Below are positions 1 to 9,195 of a DNA stretch of 64,000 nt, piece after piece; position 1 is the stretch's first letter; every line of letters starts with the position of its first letter. The DNA lies in NCBI GenBank assembly GCA_020847975.1, contig JADLBD010000042.1:62001-126000 (forward strand), given 5' to 3'. The notes beneath the pieces are model-generated. The model was not told the DNA's origin, made no database searches, and saw only the letters and a list, made by a program, of their open reading frames with translations. The position numbers and the translations under genes were made by a program. The stretch is from Bryobacterales bacterium. GTDB taxonomy: Bacteria; Acidobacteriota; Terriglobia; Bryobacterales; Bryobacteraceae.

Positions 1-1
1 T

Positions 2-298
2 CCGCAGACAATCCAGACCGCCTCATACGGCGCCAACCGCCTCGGAATCGAAGCCGGCAAGTTCGTCTTTCTCAACCTCGGCGGCCCCAACGAGGAATAC
101 GTGAAGGTGATCAGCGCCGATCCGAACAACCAGACGTTCGACGCCATCGTCATACGCGACCACGCCGCCGGCGAGCGCGTCCGCCCGAGCATCTGGCCGA
201 CGCCTGTGCTCCGGGAGGGCGACGACTTGGCGTTCGACATCCTCGCGGTCGCCTCGCCCGATCCGGGCACTGATCTGACGGTAGCGATACAGACGTGA
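2..298 (+). CDS. Phage tail-associated protein, C-terminal part (cut by window edge)
   Basis: An open frame enters from the left edge and stops at 296-298, giving the last 98 residues. No conserved catalytic motif is visible. The fragment reads as beta-rich, with a stretch like the short 'attachment' repeats seen in tail fibres (VFLNLGGPNEEYVKV, then DAIVIRDHAAGE). A similar block recurs in the fibre gene at 4212. It lies on the same strand as the tail genes that follow, so it is most likely another distal tail protein. The start lies outside the window and the exact role is unknown. Confidence 0.6.
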   Translation, partial: PQTIQTASYGANRLGIEAGKFVFLNLGGPNEEYVKVISADPNNQTFDAIVIRDHAAGERVRPSIWPTPVLREGDDLAFDILAVASPDPGTDLTVAIQT

Positions 299-309
299 AG
301 AAATCTAGC

Positions 310-618
310 CTAGCCGCTCGGGAAGGGGACCTTAAGTCTCTTAAACAGCCATTTCACAAAATGGTAGATTGCAAACCAAGGCCAGAATAGGACAACCGCA
401 ATGACTATGACCCAAAGTAGGACCTTTGGATGCCGTATGTGAATCGGACCCAGATCCAGCCAAACCCATTCTCCTGGTCTTGGCGCCAGATCACGAAATA
501 GGTGGTCTCCGAATGCGAGTATGACCACGCTAGTGTAGAGGAGGCACGCAAACCCGAGCAAGCAGATTCCTGCCAACACGCCCAGCCCGTAAACCAGGTT
601 CTTGCTCTCTTCTCTCAC
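310..618 (-). CDS. Small membrane protein, phage moron candidate
   Basis: A 102-residue protein with two strongly hydrophobic segments, at about residues 11-36 and 66-90. Basic residues follow the second one (KWLFKRLK), so both ends probably face the cytoplasm. I do not recognise the family. It is encoded against the direction of the tail genes on both sides, and the segment around it is visibly richer in A/T than those genes. Both features are typical of a moron, a gene added to a prophage and expressed from its own promoter in the lysogen. Superinfection exclusion or another lysogen-expressed role is possible but purely inferred. Confidence 0.55.
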   Translation of the reverse strand: MREESKNLVYGLGVLAGICLLGFACLLYTSVVILAFGDHLFRDLAPRPGEWVWLDLGPIHIRHPKVLLWVIVIAVVLFWPWFAIYHFVKWLFKRLKVPFPSG

Positions 619-742
619 CGCGTATCTCCCAACCCTGGTAGCGCGCCACCAGTATACATTTTTTCAAACCTTAGGCTCAGTTACTGCGGATCTTCTCAAC
701 GCCGGCCATCCTTGACGGCAAATACCGCGTCGCCACGCCTCA

Positions 743-3700
743 ATGCCTTCTGAAGCCCTCCACGTCTTCGACCCGCGCCGGACCATGCACGTGCAAGGCT
801 TCTCAGGGCGCGCGGCGACCACGACCCTCCACGATGCTACCGCCACAGGAGTCTCCATCTCCGGCATCTTCCAGGCTGCTGAGGATTTCGCTGTCCTGTG
901 CCTTTACAATGCCTACGACTACTTCAACCACCTGCGCCTGAAGCCGCAGCCGCGCACGGACCTCTCCGGGCTGAAGCTCGAACTCGATATCGAGTACGAC
1001 CACGCGTTCGACGGCGCCATGCGGTTCGATGCCAACAAGTACCCGAGCGTCTCCTGGGACGCGATGACGTTCATCTGCGGCAACGGGTACGACCAGCTCT
1101 ACGAAGTTCGGCTGCTCGATCACGCCACGGCGATTTCTGAAGGCGAAACACCGGCCACGTGCCGCGTGGACGCGGATGGTATCTGGCCGGAAGACGGCCT
1201 GGACTACCTGCACCTGTTCTTCCGCGACACCCGCTACGCGGTGAGCCACGCCGACGCCCGCATCGAAACGCAGCTCGCCGGTGATGTCGCGGGAAGCTCC
1301 GAGGCCCAGTGGATCAACGTTCTGAGCGTGACGGGCATCGAGGCCGGTGACCGGATCTACATCGAGCGCACCGGTGCGCACGAGGAGGCAACGCGCGTCC
1401 TCGACGTTCAGAGCACGCCATCCCCCAGGATCCGTTGCGTGGTCACGATCAACCATCCGGCGGACAGCTACGTCACCGTGGAGACCGGCGCGCGCCACCT
1501 TTTGAAGAAGATGGCCGAGAGCATCAACACTGCTGGTGAGAGCGTCGCGGGGCGCTACGGTCCGGACCAGTCGGGGGTGATCTCGGCCGCAGCCTCCCGC
1601 ACGGGTCCCGACGGCTCGGCTTCCGGCGCGCTGGTGTTGACGTTTGTGACGCCGGCCCCGCCGAACGCCCGCTACGGCAAGCTCGGCAACCTAAACCGCA
1701 TTTTGGTTACCTCCGGCCACACCGGCCCTGGCGCTCAGGGCATCGAATGGACCGGCGACCGAAGGCCCCGATTCTCTGGCGGCGACGACGACACCAAGTA
1801 CCGCATCACGCTCGACTTCACGCAGCCGCTCCTCGACAAGCTCGGTCGCACGGTTCCGATGAATGACTGCCGGAAGATGTATATGGTCTTCGCGCCGCGC
1901 TTTGAGCGCATCGAGGAGGAACTCGACGACGGCTGCTTCCTGACCGCCGACGTGCAGCCGGGTGATACCACGCTTTATGTGGACGACGCAACGCGCCTCA
2001 GCGGAGGTCGGTACTTCATTGGCGATTCGTCAAGCGAGGAGCGCCTACTTCTGGTCCAGGTGGACAACTCCGGTCAGATCACGGTCCAGCGCGGCTACCA
2101 GAACTCCGCCGCCGCATCCTGGCCGGCCGGCACGCGCCTGAAGAGAGTCTCCCCTGTGACTGGCGTTGCCGCCGATATCGAATGGCGCGCGACGATCTCC
2201 AACATCACCGTCACTGGCGACCGCGCGCTCAAGGTCGGGGGTGGCACGCCGCGGATTCAGGAATCCGACGGACGCTGCAACTACGTGGGTTTCTGGGAGG
2301 ACTACGTTTACGGTGCCGGCTGGCCCACGCAGTGGTGGTCCATGGGGCATGCCAGGCGTTGTGCACCGGCGGGCCCCGGCGACACGCGCGAGGTCACCAT
2401 CCGCTACAACCACAACGCCGTCCACGACCTCTACCTCGGCACGGTCCTCAATGCGGACTGCGGCAAGATCAGCGTCTCCGTGGATGACGATACGCCCACC
2501 ACGCACGATCTGTACCTGTTCGAGTATGGAGGCACGACGGCCAACATCCGGCTGCGCTCGGGCCTGGCCGCCGGGATACACGAGGCCGTGATCACTGCTC
2601 TGTTCGACAAGAATGCGAACAGCAGCGGTTATTACTTCTACTTCGACTACCTCTGGCCGCTCGTGCCGCAAGATGCGCCCGACCCGCCGCAGGAGTACCC
2701 GGATGTGTCCTTAGCCATCGACTTCGATACGGACCACGGCTACCGCAAGCCACCCGCCTGGCACCTGTGGCAACTTCAACGACTTGGATTCAAAGGCCAC
2801 GCCGACGTGTACATGGGCGTCTTCTGGAACAACAAGCGGCGGCGAGTGGAGATGTCGTACCCCTATGCCACCGTGCAGTTCTCCGGCACGCCGGTTCCCG
2901 GCGACGTCGTCTGGATCTCGATCTCCGGCACCCAGGTGAACCATGCGATCGGTTACGGCGAGACCTTGCAGGATGTCGTGAGCCACCTCCGCGCGGCCAT
3001 CAACGGCATGTTCGCCGGGGTCTGGGCCGATGATAACTTCGGGACGTCGACGACGCTGCGCATCCAATCGAAGGCGCCCGCGTGGACGTTCCCTGGGATC
3101 GGCGTCAGCCCGCCGAACTCCGTGACGCTGACCCTCACGGACAATCTCGCCACGGCGGGCGACGAGGGTGACTGGGAACTGATCGATGCTGTCACACCGG
3201 TGATGACCGAAGGCGCGCGGCGCTGGATTCGCGACCTCGCCGGCCAGTTCCAGTCCGCGGGAATTCCCGCTAGCTTCGCCTTCTCGATGGAAGTCTACCG
3301 GCCGCCGATGGCCATGGCAGCGCGTTACTGGGACGGCGAGCCGGTCTTCTTGCCTGTTCCATCGCACCAGATGCACTTCGGCACGCGGGTGCGCGCCTAT
3401 CTCAAGCAAATGTACAAGGAGTGCGCCGACGAGATCGCAGCCGCCGGCCTGCCGGTGGTGCTCCAGTTCGGCGAAACGCAGTGGTGGTATTTCCCGAACG
3501 CCTCGGGGATGCCGTACTACGATGACGAGACCAAGGCCGCGTTCGAGGCCATCCACGGGCGGCCTATGCATCGCTTCGTGGCCAACACCGACGACCCGAA
3601 TGACGACATCGCAACGGCAGACTTCCTGCGCGATCGCATCTGGGCCTACTGCCAGGAGGTGATCGCCTATGTGCAGCAGTTCCATCCGACGGCGGTGTTC

Positions 3701-4219
3701 GAGTGTTTGTGGCCGCTCGATGCCAATCAGGGCAAGCCGACGCCCGATCCGGGATACCGCGCCCTCAACTTCCACGTCAATCTACCAAACGAATGGAAGA
3801 CGTCAGCGTACGGTGTGAAGTACTTCCGCGCGGAGGGTTTCGAATACGACGTCTGGCAGAAGAACGCGGTGCGGATGCGCCAGACCATTGAGTTCCCGCT
3901 CACGCTCGGCCGCCCGCCAGAGGAGTGCATGTACCTGACCGGAATCTATGGTCCGCCCGATCCGCCGATGGCGCAGGCCTACGGCATGTGGCGCAACCGC
4001 GGACTGTACTCGTTCTGCTTCTGGGCCTTCGACCAGTTCTGTCTGAACAGCCGTCCGGTGCCGCTCGAGGTGGCGAGCCAGGCCAGGGCAACGGCGGTGA
4101 GCTATCACAAGCCGCGTGTGGCACGGGCGCTGGAAGCCGTGGTCGCGACGCCGGTCGTGGCGGCGGCCGGCGGCGCGCTCAACCGCTTCAAGGCGAACGA
4201 CAGGAGGCTGAATGGGTAG
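743..4219 (+). CDS. Large phage tail protein with a possible TIM-barrel-like region
   Basis: 1158 residues starting at an ATG and running into the fibre gene with an 8-base overlap. The N-terminal half (to about residue 650) is beta-rich and aromatic, with a short repeat (TLYVDDATRLSGG, GQITVQRGYQ) shared in style with the fibre gene. From about residue 660 to 1110 the sequence looks like a glycosidase-type barrel: regularly spaced hydrophobic strands, LPVVLQFGETQWWYF with a Glu in a strand, and AVFECLWPLD. Whether it cleaves sugar or is only structural cannot be told. The position just before the fibre suggests a tail tip or host-surface interaction protein. No signal peptide is visible. Confidence 0.6.
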   Translation: MPSEALHVFDPRRTMHVQGFSGRAATTTLHDATATGVSISGIFQAAEDFAVLCLYNAYDYFNHLRLKPQPRTDLSGLKLELDIEYDHAFDGAMRFDANKYPSVSWDAMTFICGNGYDQLYEVRLLDHATAISEGETPATCRVDADGIWPEDGLDYLHLFFRDTRYAVSHADARIETQLAGDVAGSSEAQWINVLSVTGIEAGDRIYIERTGAHEEATRVLDVQSTPSPRIRCVVTINHPADSYVTVETGARHLLKKMAESINTAGESVAGRYGPDQSGVISAAASRTGPDGSASGALVLTFVTPAPPNARYGKLGNLNRILVTSGHTGPGAQGIEWTGDRRPRFSGGDDDTKYRITLDFTQPLLDKLGRTVPMNDCRKMYMVFAPRFERIEEELDDGCFLTADVQPGDTTLYVDDATRLSGGRYFIGDSSSEERLLLVQVDNSGQITVQRGYQNSAAASWPAGTRLKRVSPVTGVAADIEWRATISNITVTGDRALKVGGGTPRIQESDGRCNYVGFWEDYVYGAGWPTQWWSMGHARRCAPAGPGDTREVTIRYNHNAVHDLYLGTVLNADCGKISVSVDDDTPTTHDLYLFEYGGTTANIRLRSGLAAGIHEAVITALFDKNANSSGYYFYFDYLWPLVPQDAPDPPQEYPDVSLAIDFDTDHGYRKPPAWHLWQLQRLGFKGHADVYMGVFWNNKRRRVEMSYPYATVQFSGTPVPGDVVWISISGTQVNHAIGYGETLQDVVSHLRAAINGMFAGVWADDNFGTSTTLRIQSKAPAWTFPGIGVSPPNSVTLTLTDNLATAGDEGDWELIDAVTPVMTEGARRWIRDLAGQFQSAGIPASFAFSMEVYRPPMAMAARYWDGEPVFLPVPSHQMHFGTRVRAYLKQMYKECADEIAAAGLPVVLQFGETQWWYFPNASGMPYYDDETKAAFEAIHGRPMHRFVANTDDPNDDIATADFLRDRIWAYCQEVIAYVQQFHPTAVFECLWPLDANQGKPTPDPGYRALNFHVNLPNEWKTSAYGVKYFRAEGFEYDVWQKNAVRMRQTIEFPLTLGRPPEECMYLTGIYGPPDPPMAQAYGMWRNRGLYSFCFWAFDQFCLNSRPVPLEVASQARATAVSYHKPRVARALEAVVATPVVAAAGGALNRFKANDRRLNG

Positions 4220-6122
4220 CAGCTACCCCAACAACGTCGACAGCGCCGCGACGCTCTACTCACCGGCGGATGCCTTCTCCACGAAGCCCCTGGAGACCAC
4301 GACCACGGCCCAGGTCCTTGCAGGCGACACGACCATCAGCGTGCAGTCCACCTCAGGTGGTTTCGCGGACGCATACGGAGTCGTCTCGGTTGACGACGAG
4401 TTGATCATCTACACCGGCAAGAACGCCTCCCAGTTCACGGGCTGCCAGCGCGGCGCATTCGGCACACAGACGGCGCAGCATGCCCAGGGCGCCACCGTGC
4501 GCGCCAACATGGTCTCCGGGTTCATCACCGCGCTTCAGTCGGCTGTGCTGGCGATCGAAAACGAACTGGGCACGGTGGTCGCCCGGAACTACGTGCGCGC
4601 CATCGGCGACCAGGTTGTCACCGGCGCGAAAACGTTCCAGGATGGAGCAAACTTCGGCTCGGGCGCGAAGGCCGCCACGGGCCTGGTCCGCCTCCCGAAC
4701 ACGGGCGCGGTGAAGTGGCGTAAGGCCGACAACTCAGGCGACCTCGGCGTGGCGCTCAACGCCAACGACCACATCGCCTTCGATGCGATCGTCGATTTCG
4801 CACCCGGCCAGACGTTCGGCTCGTTCTCCTATCCGGACGCGACGACCACCAACAAGGGCATCGTTCAGGTCGACGCCGTGGGCGGGATCGCCGTCAATGC
4901 CGGCGTGATCTCGCTGGCCAACTCTGGGGTATCACCGGGCACGCACACCAAGGTCACTGTGGACGCGAAAGGCCGCGTTACAGCAGGAGCTTCGCTGGCC
5001 GCGGGCGATCTGCCCTCGCACGCGCACGTGGCTGGCGACATCGTCAGTGGCGCGTTTGGCGTCCCGCGCGGCGGCACGGGCCTGACCACCGTCACCGCCA
5101 ACAAGCTTCTCTATTCTCCGTCCACCGACACGCTGGCCGAGTTAAGCGTCGGCTCGGGTCTCACGCTCGCGTCCGCGACACTGTCGCTAGCCAGCCACAC
5201 CCACGCTGAGTCCGACATCACCGGCCTGGTCAACGATCTGGCGGCCAAGGCCGCGCTGGCCGGCGCGACGTTCACCGGGACACTACGCGTCGCCGGTGAC
5301 CAGGCATTCGTCGAGTGCGGCCCATTCCAGACCATCGGCAGCGACCTGGAGAACATGCTCAAGCGGTCCGAGGACTTCTCGACGGTCTGGAGCACCGATG
5401 GTGGCTCGTGCACGGTGGCGGCCGACGACACGGCGGCGCCGGACGGCAACCAGACCGCTGACAAGCTGACCTCGAATGGCGACTCGGCCAAGATCCAGCA
5501 GCAGGTAGCCGGGCTCGCCGACGGCGGGACCTACACGTTCTACATCTGGGCCAAGGTCGCCAGTGGCACCCGCAGGGTTTCGCTCGCCATCGTGGACAAC
5601 GCCTACGCGAGCTACCTGGCGGGGCCGACGCAGGTTACGCTCACCACCTCCTGGCAGCGGTTCAAGATCACCGGCACGCTTGCCGGCGGTCAGACTGGGC
5701 TCTGGGTGGTCGTTCGCAACTACACCGGCAACGGCGACGAGTGGACGAACGGCTCGGCCATCTACCTTTGGGGCGCCTGCCTCCAGGAGGGGTCGGACCC
5801 GAAACGGGCCTACGTGCGCACGTGGGACTCGATCATCGCCCGGAACCGGGCAGGTGTAGCGCTGGGCGCGGCCGTGGTGAGCGGGATTGACTCCTCCGAA
5901 GCCCCGCTGACCGTTTACGGGCCTGGATCCAACCTCACGAACGGAATGCTCCTCCAGGTCACGCCAGGCGGGGAACTGATCATCGCGGGCGGCGCCGGCA
6001 ACGGCTATCGCTTCGCCGACCTCGGCAACGCCAGCAACCCCAGCGGTTGGGCTGGCGTTCTGAAAGTGAAAACTCCGGCCGGGACCACCCTCGGCTACAT
6101 CCTGCTCTACACAAATCCATGA
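4212..6122 (+). CDS. Phage tail fibre protein with C-terminal carbohydrate-binding-like domain
   Basis: 636 residues; the ATG overlaps the end of the preceding tail gene. Residues 1-100 hold an attachment-like beta region (VLAGDTTISVQSTSGGFADA, then an ELIIYTG turn). Residues 140-390 contain the low-complexity collagen-free repeats typical of trimeric fibres, such as LPSHAHVAGDI, GVPRGGTGLTTVTANKLLY and SHTHAESDITGLVND. Residues 395-550 look like a carbohydrate-binding jelly roll (GTYTFYIWAKVASGTRRVSL, and a tryptophan-rich end). The motifs with His-Ala-His/Thr-His are common in tail fibres. The role would be receptor recognition. Good confidence in class, none in the receptor. Confidence 0.8.
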   Translation: MGSSYPNNVDSAATLYSPADAFSTKPLETTTTAQVLAGDTTISVQSTSGGFADAYGVVSVDDELIIYTGKNASQFTGCQRGAFGTQTAQHAQGATVRANMVSGFITALQSAVLAIENELGTVVARNYVRAIGDQVVTGAKTFQDGANFGSGAKAATGLVRLPNTGAVKWRKADNSGDLGVALNANDHIAFDAIVDFAPGQTFGSFSYPDATTTNKGIVQVDAVGGIAVNAGVISLANSGVSPGTHTKVTVDAKGRVTAGASLAAGDLPSHAHVAGDIVSGAFGVPRGGTGLTTVTANKLLYSPSTDTLAELSVGSGLTLASATLSLASHTHAESDITGLVNDLAAKAALAGATFTGTLRVAGDQAFVECGPFQTIGSDLENMLKRSEDFSTVWSTDGGSCTVAADDTAAPDGNQTADKLTSNGDSAKIQQQVAGLADGGTYTFYIWAKVASGTRRVSLAIVDNAYASYLAGPTQVTLTTSWQRFKITGTLAGGQTGLWVVVRNYTGNGDEWTNGSAIYLWGACLQEGSDPKRAYVRTWDSIIARNRAGVALGAAVVSGIDSSEAPLTVYGPGSNLTNGMLLQVTPGGELIIAGGAGNGYRFADLGNASNPSGWAGVLKVKTPAGTTLGYILLYTNP

Positions 6123-6466
6123 AGATCCAACTCGATCACATCCAACGTCTCAACCTTCACGCCCTCCTCGGCGCCCAGCGTGGCGACGTCGCCACCATTC
6201 GCGCGCTGTGGGCCCTCCAGGACAAACTCGCGCTCTCGGCTGAAGAGGAAATTGCTGTCGAATTGAAACGCGAGTTCGCCGGCGGCCAAGAACGTGTCGC
6301 CTGGAATCCGCAGCGATCGCTGCCCGTGAAGGCCTTCGAATTCACCGACGCCGAGGCTGCCCGCATCCGGGCGGCCCTGGAGACTTGGCCTGCCTACGGA
6401 GCGGCCGCCGACCGGCGTTGGCTCGAGCCACTGCTCAGCATGATCGCGCTGGTAGATCCTGCTTAA
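6119..6466 (+). CDS. Small phage protein downstream of the tail fibre
   Basis: 115 residues, start codon overlapping the fibre stop as ATGA, so translation is probably coupled. It is rich in Ala, Glu, Arg and Leu and predicted mostly helical; no transmembrane segment or catalytic motif is seen. The placement directly after a fibre gene is where fibre assembly chaperones or small accessory proteins often lie, but that function is inference from position only. It is the last phage gene of the left arm. Confidence 0.6.
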   Translation: MKIQLDHIQRLNLHALLGAQRGDVATIRALWALQDKLALSAEEEIAVELKREFAGGQERVAWNPQRSLPVKAFEFTDAEAARIRAALETWPAYGAAADRRWLEPLLSMIALVDPA

Positions 6467-6524
6467 GTCGAAGACATCGCCCGGCGGAGCGTGCTGGAGC
6501 GGGGAACTGTGGCCGATGGCGGCG

Positions 6525-7268
6525 TCACAGAAAAGGTAGCAAAAGCGTCAGGGCGAGCAGTACGGCCGCAAACCTTTTGACCACGGTATTCAGCTTCTCG
6601 GGCGTGACCTTACCTCGTGCGTAGATCGCGTTCGCCGCGGCCATCCCCACAGGGACACAGGCAAGGGCCAGCCCGGCACCGGCCAGGACGTCGCCCAAGT
6701 AGTGGGCGCCCTTCACAATCCGCGAATAGCAGACCAGGCCCGCGACCAGCAGCATCGCGAGCTTTGCCAGGCGCACTCCAGCCGAGCCGCCCGCGACGAT
6801 GAGCACGAACGGCAGCGCCAAAGCGAGGCTTTGCGCGGCGTGCCCGGATGGAAATGACGCGCTGCCGTGCCGGTCGGCCACGTTGAGCTGCCCAGCGAGA
6901 TCGGCTATGGGGCGCGCCCGTCCCAGAGGTCCTTTGAGCAGATTCGCGGCCAGCGTCGCGGCGCAGAAGGAGAACAGCACCACCAGGAGCACCGGGCGAG
7001 CCTCCCGGAAAGCCGGGAAACGAACCGATGCGGCGATGCAGGCAAGCACCAGCAGGCAGACGGCGGACATGCCGAAACGCGAGAGAGCGCCGGCGAAGGC
7101 CACGATCGCCGGGTTGTCCCGGAACAGATTGTGGGCCAGTAGAAACCGCCGGTCGAAATCCCCTTCCATCCACAACAGCAACGACAGAATCACTAACGTG
7201 GCGGAGGCAATCGCGACAAACCGTAGCGCGAACGGGCTCAGCCGAACGGCCGTGAGAGAGTCGTTCAT
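6525..7268 (-). CDS. PAP2 family membrane phosphatase
   Basis: 247 residues with about six hydrophobic segments. The three PAP2 signature blocks are present in order: KGPLGRARP (lysine and arginine of motif 1), PSGHA (motif 2 with the catalytic-acid histidine) and SRIVKGAHYLGDVLAG (motif 3 with arginine and nucleophilic histidine). Members dephosphorylate lipid phosphates such as undecaprenyl pyrophosphate or phosphatidic acid at the membrane. The ATG at 7268 gives the usual family length. It is convergent with the phage arm and is probably the first non-phage gene to its right, or a lysogenic-conversion gene acting on envelope lipids; the sequence cannot separate the two. Confidence 0.88.
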   Translation of the reverse strand: MNDSLTAVRLSPFALRFVAIASATLVILSLLLWMEGDFDRRFLLAHNLFRDNPAIVAFAGALSRFGMSAVCLLVLACIAASVRFPAFREARPVLLVVLFSFCAATLAANLLKGPLGRARPIADLAGQLNVADRHGSASFPSGHAAQSLALALPFVLIVAGGSAGVRLAKLAMLLVAGLVCYSRIVKGAHYLGDVLAGAGLALACVPVGMAAANAIYARGKVTPEKLNTVVKRFAAVLLALTLLLPFL

Positions 7269-7408
7269 CGGTTCGAATCTCCGGGCGTCCCGATGGACTG
7301 CACAGTTAGTCTAGCGGCGGATCTCGTTCGAGCGCAATCGGGGACCGGCGGCGCGGCGCGCGGCAAACGGTGCGCGGGAATCGGGAGGGACTCAGATTGA
7401 GATGCGCG

Positions 7409-8308
7409 TTACCCCTGAGCGGGCTGAAGCTCAGGTCCCGCTTCCTCAACAACGGTCTTGAGGGCCACCACGAGGTCGGCGTGATGCTGGTTCAGGTAGC
7501 GCATCACGCGGCTGTTGCTGAGCAGGCGCAGAAGGTACGCCCGCGCAAGCACCAGGTTCAGCGTCTCGGTCCCGTAGGATTCCTCGATCAGCTTCAACTC
7601 CCGCTGTAATCCCTCCACTTCCCGCTCCATCTTGGCCAGTTGCTCCGGCGTGAGGCCGAACGCTTTCTTCGACTCCCCAGACCCGACGAGCAGCTCGCGG
7701 TTCGTCGCGGCATACAGAGCCCGCACGTAGGGCAGCGAGAAATTGCCCGCCGCCACCAGCAGCTCCGCCACCTCGACCTGGCGCAACGACTTCATCTTCT
7801 TCAGCACCTTGAAGGCCCCAGGAGCGATCTGCTTGTTCTTGAGAAGTTCAACCGCCTCTGGACAGATCCCGTCCAGCAGATTCACCTTCTTGCGGATCTG
7901 ACTCACATTCACGTTCAGGGCCTTGGCGATACGCTGTTCGGACACCCCGTTCTCGATGGCCCTGAGGATCATATAGTGCTCCTGGATCGTCGCCAGGTGA
8001 TTCACCTTCTTATTGTAGGTGAAGCCTTCCTCCTCGAAGGACACGATGCAGCGGGCTTCCGTCGCGCCATTCTGTTTCAGCACATCGAGCCGCAGATGCC
8101 CGTCCAGGAGCACGTACTTCCCCGCCGCACCGTTCATCGGGTAGACAACCAGTGGTTCGATAACGCCCACTTCCGCCACCGACGCGGCGATCTGCTTGTA
8201 TTTCACGCTCAGCCGAATGCCCGGCGTCACCTGCTTGGTCGGTACGATGTTTCCCAACGGCAACGTGACCGCCTTCAGTTGAAATCCCGCCCTCACGTCG
8301 TTTGCCAT
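7409..8308 (-). CDS. ParB/RepB-like partition protein (third gene of recombinase cassette)
   Basis: 299 residues from the ATG two bases after the previous gene's stop. The N-terminal third is a ParB/Srx fold (VIEPLVVYPMNGAAGKYVLLDGHLRLD, a version of the GHxRL nucleotide-binding motif). It is followed at about residues 108-145 by a helix-turn-helix region (EQRIAKALNVNVSQIRKKV). The C-terminal half is helical, like plasmid RepB C-terminal domains. In such cassettes two ParB-like proteins accompany a serine recombinase; they are thought to bind DNA near the recombination site. CTPase activity is not certain, as the usual GERRxxA box is replaced by DGHLRLD. A longer upstream reading (to 8611) lies inside the neighbour and is unlikely. 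Confidence 0.75.
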   Translation of the reverse strand: MANDVRAGFQLKAVTLPLGNIVPTKQVTPGIRLSVKYKQIAASVAEVGVIEPLVVYPMNGAAGKYVLLDGHLRLDVLKQNGATEARCIVSFEEEGFTYNKKVNHLATIQEHYMILRAIENGVSEQRIAKALNVNVSQIRKKVNLLDGICPEAVELLKNKQIAPGAFKVLKKMKSLRQVEVAELLVAAGNFSLPYVRALYAATNRELLVGSGESKKAFGLTPEQLAKMEREVEGLQRELKLIEESYGTETLNLVLARAYLLRLLSNSRVMRYLNQHHADLVVALKTVVEEAGPELQPAQG

Positions 8309-8310
8309 AC

Positions 8311-9195
8311 TCAGCTCCGGTCTCCGATCTTCTCCGCCAGGTACTTTGGAATGTCGGCCAGGTTCTCCGCGCGCAGCAGCGTCACGAAGTGCTCGTCGTG
8401 AAGCAGTTGCTTCAAGGCAGAGACGATCACCAGAAGGCGGTTCTCGGTGAGCTGCGCCTTCTTGACCAACAGCTTCTGCCGCTGGGTTTCCTGGCGGTAG
8501 GCGCGCACCAGGGCCTCCTTCGTGGGCCGCGGCTTCGACTTGCGGGAGCCGCCCAAATAGACGCCCTTGCCATGCGTCTCCCGCTGCTCCAGCATCCGGC
8601 GGACCGTCCACAGTTTTTGTCCCCGCAGCGTGTTGTCTTCATACGCCTCGCACAGGATGCGCTGGATCTCCTCGTCCTTGGAGTTGGCGATCCGGATGGC
8701 GACCGTCAGCGCGATGCGTCCCTTCTCCACCTCCTGCACCAACCGCTCCTCGCCATGCTCCAGAAGATGCAGCATCCCGTGGACGTAGCTGGATTCCAGA
8801 TCAAGCTTCCTGGCGATCTCGTCGGCACTGACACCACGCTCCTTCTGGCTCCGCACCTCGCGGATCAAATCCACCGTGTTGCTGCGCCGCCGGGCGATGT
8901 TCTCGACTAGGCTCATCAACATACGGTCTTCCTTCGATGCTGAAATGACGAAGGCCGGGATCTCCTTGGCCCCGAGGGCGACGAACGCCTCGAGCCGGCC
9001 CTGCCCACACACGAGGTCGTAGGAATGATCTCCGTTGGGTCCTTCACGAAGGCTGACCGTGATCGGTTTCTTCAGCCCGACGCGGGAGATGTTCTTAATG
9101 ATGTCGCCGAAGACGATCTTGTTCCGCGTGCGCGGATTGAGAACATGGATCTTGTCGATGGGAATTACTTGGACTGGCGGGTCCGAACTGCTCAT
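8311..9195 (-). CDS. ParB-like nuclease-domain protein (second gene of recombinase cassette)
   Basis: 294 residues. Residues 9-110 form a ParB N-terminal domain with DLVCGQGRLEAF (GxxR-type box) and ENIARR (the ENIQR-like box). A helix-turn-helix follows at about 112-145 (ISADEIARKLDLESSYVHGML type). The C-terminal part is charged and helical. The start overlaps the stop of the recombinase as ATGA, so the two are translationally coupled. It probably binds DNA and helps the recombinase or keeps the element stable. Together with the 7409-8308 protein it gives a paired ParB module, distantly similar to each other in layout. Confidence 0.78.
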   Translation of the reverse strand: MSSSDPPVQVIPIDKIHVLNPRTRNKIVFGDIIKNISRVGLKKPITVSLREGPNGDHSYDLVCGQGRLEAFVALGAKEIPAFVISASKEDRMLMSLVENIARRRSNTVDLIREVRSQKERGVSADEIARKLDLESSYVHGMLHLLEHGEERLVQEVEKGRIALTVAIRIANSKDEEIQRILCEAYEDNTLRGQKLWTVRRMLEQRETHGKGVYLGGSRKSKPRPTKEALVRAYRQETQRQKLLVKKAQLTENRLLVIVSALKQLLHDEHFVTLLRAENLADIPKYLAEKIGDRS

